Origin: an uncultured Pseudobdellovibrionaceae bacterium
GTDB lineage: Bacteria; Bdellovibrionota; Bdellovibrionia; Bdellovibrionales; Bdellovibrionaceae
Length of the DNA: 7,298 nt
Direction of reading: 5' to 3'
NCBI GenBank assembly: GCA_937900305.1
Contig: CALCCV010000294.1
Span: 1 to 7,298 of the forward strand
This document shows positions 6,785 to 7,298 of the stretch, in pieces. Position 1 is the stretch's first letter, and each line of letters opens with the position of its first letter. The notes below the pieces were generated by a model. That model was not told the DNA's origin. It made no database searches and saw nothing but the letters and a program-made list of their open reading frames with translations. The position numbers and the translations under genes were made by a program.

Positions 6785-6808
6785 GCAAAATGACGAACGC
6801 TGTTTTGC
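6785..6808 (+). repeat. Small inverted repeat between the two secreted-protein genes
   Basis: GCAAAA (6785-6790) and TTTTGC (6803-6808) can pair around a 12-base loop. The stem is short and AT-rich and has no T-run after it, so it is at most a weak attenuator; it may be chance. Confidence 0.2.
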
Positions 6809-6846
6809 TTAGAACTTCACTCAACCCTAAAGACAAGGACGCTGCC

Positions 6847-7298
6847 ATGAAAAAATTGAATTCGTTTTTTAAACTCGCACCGCTAGCGCTAACGTTTGTA
6901 GCTTTCTCCGCCCGGGCGCAAACTTCGCCGCCCACCTTAGAGCCCGCGCCCTACACCCTCGCCTACACTCCGATCGGCTTTGATAGCAATGACAACGTCC
7001 AGATCGCTGTCGAGGGCCGATTTCCAAACACGTGCTACAAACCAGCGCCAGTGTCTTGGGAACTTCGAGGAAATACGATCTGGCTCACTTCGCAAGCCTA
7101 TCGCTACGACGGCCCCTGCTTCAAAATGATCGTCTCTTTTCATCAGGTCTTCGACCTCGGCAACCTCGAACCGGGGAAATATCAAATTGTTAGAGCCGCG
7201 GGGAACTTGCACTTAGGCGACATTCTGGTGCAAGCGGCCTCGACATCATCGGCCGATGAATTTTTATACGCTCCCATTTCGCAATCGGTATTAGATCG
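6847..7298 (+). CDS. Secreted protein of unknown function, 5' part (3' end outside the window)
   Basis: The frame is open from ATG 6847 to the end of the window: 150 full codons and no stop. AAGGA at 6835-6839 lies seven bases before the start. The first 24 residues form a Sec signal peptide: MKKLNSFFK, a hydrophobic core (LAPLALTFVAF), and cleavage after ARA at residue 24, leaving QTSPP. The mature part begins Pro-rich and then looks like a beta-sandwich, with C63 and C91 able to form one disulfide and short aromatic strands (SWELRG, NTIWLTS). The phrase NLEPGKYQI is typical of strand-turn-strand Ig-like folds. I recognise no named family. It follows the secreted-protein gene at 6193 by 81 bases on the same strand, and its codons look more GC-rich than that gene's. 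The full length and C-terminal domains cannot be seen. Confidence 0.8.
   Translation, partial: MKKLNSFFKLAPLALTFVAFSARAQTSPPTLEPAPYTLAYTPIGFDSNDNVQIAVEGRFPNTCYKPAPVSWELRGNTIWLTSQAYRYDGPCFKMIVSFHQVFDLGNLEPGKYQIVRAAGNLHLGDILVQAASTSSADEFLYAPISQSVLD

Noticed and set aside
6639..7212. - strand frames under the two secreted-protein genes
   Set aside because: They are antisense to frames that have signal peptides and ribosome sites; one spans the intergenic gap with no features of its own.

Overview
The window looks like chromosomal DNA from a Gram-negative bacterium of medium GC content. Lipoprotein and Sec-type signal peptides point to a periplasm, strong AAGGAG-type ribosome sites precede several genes, and the chemoreceptor has no HAMP domain and carries a TKLLSFNASVEAARAGE-type signalling tip. 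My best guess is a Bdellovibrio-like (Bdellovibrionota) organism, but this rests on memory of protein style, not on a search. I see no tRNA, rRNA, CRISPR array, transposase or phage gene, and nothing that clearly marks recent transfer.

Left part (1-1896, + strand): the 3' part of a methyl-accepting chemotaxis protein, cut by the window edge, is followed 99 bases later by a complete OmpR/PhoB-type response regulator. No histidine kinase lies in the window.

Centre (2010-5434): a large P-type cation-transporting ATPase on the - strand converges with the response regulator. It is transcribed divergently from a gene for a protein made of three BON domains (4733-5389, + strand). The shared 308-base intergenic region holds a small inverted repeat (TGACATTTTGTC at 4613-4624) and an RNA hairpin touching the BON ribosome site. 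The BON gene ends in a good hairpin terminator. The ATPase has the PEEFP form of the M4 motif, and its M5/M6 segments carry His and Glu where calcium pumps have Asn, Glu and Asp, so its substrate cannot be assumed to be calcium.

Right part (5578-7298): a small lipoprotein very rich in Met, with four Cys and several His, lies on the - strand. It is divergent from two secreted proteins of unknown function (6193-6765, and 6847 to the window end, the latter cut). The same 12-base element found between the ATPase and BON genes recurs, inverted, upstream of the lipoprotein gene inside a 15-base perfect palindrome.

Working idea (inference): the ATPase, the triple-BON protein and the metal-ligand-rich lipoprotein may form an envelope-stress or metal-homeostasis group with partly shared control. 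The chemoreceptor/regulator pair and the two secreted proteins look like ordinary accessory genes. No single undescribed system is proven. The ATPase ion site, the lipoprotein and the shared element are the parts most worth following up.
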